Source of the DNA: Maribacter aquimaris
GTDB lineage: Bacteria; Bacteroidota; Bacteroidia; Flavobacteriales; Flavobacteriaceae
Direction of reading: 5' to 3'
NCBI RefSeq assembly: GCF_014596745.1
Contig: NZ_JABTCF010000013.1
Span: 1-64,000 of the forward strand
Length of the DNA: 64,000 nucleotides
Below are positions 61,608 through 64,000 of the stretch, piece after piece. The position numbers and the translations under genes were made by a program. Position 1 is the first letter of the stretch. Every line of letters begins with the position of its first letter. The notes under the pieces were generated by a model, which was not told where the DNA came from, did not search any database, and saw nothing but the letters and a program-made list of their open reading frames with translations.

Positions 61608-64000
61608 ATGAAAAATTATATTCGACATTTTAATGAAATAAACATTAACGATGTTCCTATCGTAGGAGGGAAAAATGCTTCATTGGGAGAAATGTTCCAA
61701 AATTTGACATCAAAAGGGGTACAGGTTCCCGACGGTTTTGCAACCACTTCCGAGGCCTATTGGCATTTTCTGCAGGAAGTTCATATAAAGGATGAAATTT
61801 TTAGTCAATTGGAAAAATTGGATACCAAAGCATTCTCCAATTTAAAGGAAATAGGCACCTCCGTTCGGAAGGCCATTCTGGATACCGAACTTCCGGATGA
61901 TCTTAAGGATGCCATTGGGGAAGGGTACGATACCTTATCGAAAAAATACAAGGGTGATATTTCTTTGGCTGTGCGAAGCAGTGCTACGGCCGAGGATTTG
62001 CCCAACGCTAGTTTTGCAGGCCAGCAAGAGAGCTATTTAAACGTTAGGGGAAAAGAAGAACTTATTGACGCCTGCAAAAAATGTTACGCATCACTTTTTA
62101 CCGACCGAGCCATTAAATACAGGGAGGACAATGGTTTTGACCATACAAAAGTAGCTCTGTCGATCGGTATCCAAAGGATGGTACGATCCGATTTGGCGGC
62201 TTCCGGGGTGAACTTTACCCTCGATCCCGATACTGGTTTTGATCAGGTGGTAATGGTTTCCAGTATTTATGGCCTTGGTGAGAATATAGTGAAGGGCACG
62301 GTTAATCCCGATGATTATTTCGTCTTTAAGCCCAGTTTGGGAAATGGCGTTCCCCAACCCATTATTTCCAGAAATTTAGGCAGCAAGGAAAAAACCATGG
62401 TCTACGATACATCGGGTAGCGGCACGGTAAACCTTGATACCCCCTTAGGGAAACAGGAGCAATTTGTACTAACCGATGCCGAAGTGATACAACTCGCCCA
62501 ATGGTCATTGATCATTGAGGAGCACTACAAACGCCCTATGGACATCGAATGGGCCAAGGATGGTAAGACGAACGAACTATTTATCGTTCAAGCAAGACCC
62601 GAAACCGTGCAAAGTGCAAAAAAGGACAAATTAAAAATCAGTACCTATACGTTGTTGGATAAAGGAAAGGAAATTACCAGGGGTATGGCGTTGGGTAATA
62701 AAATATCCTCAGGGAAAGCTAGGATACTTCATAGTCCGGAAGAATCGGATAAACTTCAACAAGGGGAAATACTGGTTACGGAACGAACCAATCCCGATTG
62801 GGACCCCATTCTCAAAAAAGCAGCTGGAATCATTACGGATCAAGGGGGGCGTACCAGCCATGCTGCCATTGTTGCCCGTGAAGTGGGTGCTGCGGCAATA
62901 ATAGGAACGAACAATGCGACAAAACGGATTAAGGATGGACAGGAAATCACCATTTCCTGTGCTGAGGGGGATACCGGTATTGTCTATGACGGTCGTTTGA
63001 AATGGGATGAAAAGGTCGTGGATATCGCAGCCTTGGGTAAACCACATACCGAGCCGATGTTGATTCTTGCCGACCCGGACCAGGCCTTCAAATTTTCATT
63101 CTATCCTGCGGAAGGGGTTGGGTTGATGCGGTTGGAGTTTGTTATCAATAATTCCATTCAGATCCACCCTATGGCTTTGAAGCATTTTGATCAGCTAAAG
63201 GATACTGCCGTAAAGGATAAAATTCAAAAACTGACGCATCACTATCCTGATAAGTCCGATTATTTTGTACATAAACTGGCAGAGGGCATCGCCACGATTG
63301 CGGCCGCCTTTTACCCTAAGGATGTTATCGTTCGTACCAGCGATTTCAAATCGAATGAATATGCCAACCTTATAGGGGGCACGGAGTTCGAACCCAAGGA
63401 ATCAAACCCTATGCTTGGTTTTAGGGGTGCGTCGCGATACTATAGTCCCAAGTACCAGGAGGCTTTTGAATTGGAGTGCAAAGCACTGAAAATGGTTCGG
63501 GAAGATATGGGATTGGATAACGTAAAAATTATGATTCCCTTCTGCCGAACACTGAAAGAAGCTGCAAAAGTTGTAGGAGTTCTCGAAGAAAATGGTTTGA
63601 AAAGGGGCGAAAAAGGGCTTCAACTGTATATGATGACCGAAATACCCAATAATATCATCTTGGCTGAACAATTCGCCGAATTCTTTGATGGATTCTCAAT
63701 TGGCTCCAACGATCTTACACAATTGACCTTAGGTGTAGATAGGGACTCTGAATTGCTAAGCGATATCTTCGATATTAATGACCCTGGGGTCAAACAAATG
63801 ATCGCAATGGTCATTGCATCGGCCCATAAGACCCACACCAAGATAGGGCTTTGTGGACAGGCACCCAGTGACTATCCCGAATTTGCCCAATTTCTCGTGG
63901 AAAAGGGTATCAATTCGATTTCCTTTAATCCTGATGCGTTGATTTCGGGAATAGAGAACATCAATAAGGCAGAGAAAACCGAAATACATTTTGGGATGGC
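61608..64000 (+). CDS. ppsA: Phosphoenolpyruvate synthase (3' end cut by window)
   Basis: At least 797 codons; the window ends inside the last part. The N-terminal ATP-binding half shows VGGKNASLGEMF, LAVRSSATAEDLPNASFAGQ and DIEWAKDGKTNELFIVQARP. The phosphohistidine domain has GGRTSHAAIVAREVG (catalytic His). The PEP-binding part has VGLMRLEFV, TSDFKSNEYANLIGG, SIGSNDLTQLTLG and GLCGQAPSDYPEFAQFL (catalytic Cys). It makes PEP from pyruvate and ATP for gluconeogenesis. About 800 residues is the normal length, so only the last few codons should be missing. It starts at the ATG at 61608. Confidence 0.94.
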   Translation, partial: MKNYIRHFNEININDVPIVGGKNASLGEMFQNLTSKGVQVPDGFATTSEAYWHFLQEVHIKDEIFSQLEKLDTKAFSNLKEIGTSVRKAILDTELPDDLKDAIGEGYDTLSKKYKGDISLAVRSSATAEDLPNASFAGQQESYLNVRGKEELIDACKKCYASLFTDRAIKYREDNGFDHTKVALSIGIQRMVRSDLAASGVNFTLDPDTGFDQVVMVSSIYGLGENIVKGTVNPDDYFVFKPSLGNGVPQPIISRNLGSKEKTMVYDTSGSGTVNLDTPLGKQEQFVLTDAEVIQLAQWSLIIEEHYKRPMDIEWAKDGKTNELFIVQARPETVQSAKKDKLKISTYTLLDKGKEITRGMALGNKISSGKARILHSPEESDKLQQGEILVTERTNPDWDPILKKAAGIITDQGGRTSHAAIVAREVGAAAIIGTNNATKRIKDGQEITISCAEGDTGIVYDGRLKWDEKVVDIAALGKPHTEPMLILADPDQAFKFSFYPAEGVGLMRLEFVINNSIQIHPMALKHFDQLKDTAVKDKIQKLTHHYPDKSDYFVHKLAEGIATIAAAFYPKDVIVRTSDFKSNEYANLIGGTEFEPKESNPMLGFRGASRYYSPKYQEAFELECKALKMVREDMGLDNVKIMIPFCRTLKEAAKVVGVLEENGLKRGEKGLQLYMMTEIPNNIILAEQFAEFFDGFSIGSNDLTQLTLGVDRDSELLSDIFDINDPGVKQMIAMVIASAHKTHTKIGLCGQAPSDYPEFAQFLVEKGINSISFNPDALISGIENINKAEKTEIHFGM

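Noticed and set aside
61324-61608. 94-codon minus-strand frame upstream of ppsA
   Set aside because: It overlaps the ppsA promoter and operator region, has no recognisable family and has unlikely composition.
1-64000. Prophage or integrative element in the window
   Set aside because: No phage structural, integrase, relaxase or transposase gene was seen; apart from the left edge and the two repeat arrays the genes are ordinary chromosomal ones.

Overview
The window is chromosomal DNA of a marine-type Flavobacteriaceae (Bacteroidota; Maribacter/Zobellia/Arenibacter-like is my inference). The evidence is Bacteroidota-style promoters (TTG, about 20 bp, TAnnTTTG), T9SS C-terminal sorting domains, DUF1501/DUF1800 and DUF4199 families, an OlsF-type fused acyltransferase, short intergenic gaps and mostly weak Shine-Dalgarno signals. 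Most genes are single-copy housekeeping genes; accessory material is limited to a few spots.

Layout. 1-2184: an AT-rich DUF262/DUF1524 (GmrSD-like) defence-type gene with a 22-bp palindrome and helically phased TACAAACG repeats between it and ssb. 2185-4275: ssb, a Lys/Cys-rich small protein, ferritin, PAP2 phosphatase. 4323-8660: tex, an intact GIY-YIG nuclease gene, and a 2.2-kb array of truncated GIY-YIG and tex 5'-ends separated by ten copies of a 24-bp imperfect palindrome. 8717-19306: metG, the DUF1501/DUF1800 pair, a YraN-like protein, an ACT-like protein, a TlpA-like thioredoxin, a CocE/NonD esterase and a TerB-like protein. 19376-27605: DNA-repair block (mfd, pdeM, Lhr-like helicase), a second TerB-like protein and fbp. 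27714-32824: GNAT plus lysC, olsF, and an ars-type cluster (DUF6428, GNAT, arsC). 32915-36298: TM2 protein, then a run serA-like, membrane LuxR, DUF4199, DUF1801, VOC. 36490-44586: mgtE, rsmA, DUF4286, TPR, serS, HTTM, ribF. 44639-49098: large secreted reprolysin-type metalloprotease and a lipoprotein. 49095-51410: pth, rplY, prs. 51560-52150: tRNA-Leu(CAA) followed by five 101-bp tandem repeats containing its own 3' end and terminator. 52330-54340: response regulator and membrane histidine kinase. 55208-64000: short-chain fatty acid transporter, alkaline phosphatase, an unassigned PLP-fold protein, and a phosphoenolpyruvate synthase cut by the window end.

The best candidates for something undescribed are (i) the GIY-YIG/palindrome array, which is organised like a REP/RAYT 'REPtron' but with a GIY-YIG nuclease in place of the transposase and with tex 5'-ends caught in it, and (ii) the tRNA-Leu 3'-end/terminator tandem array. 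The unassigned PLP-fold protein divergent from PEP synthase is a good biochemical unknown.
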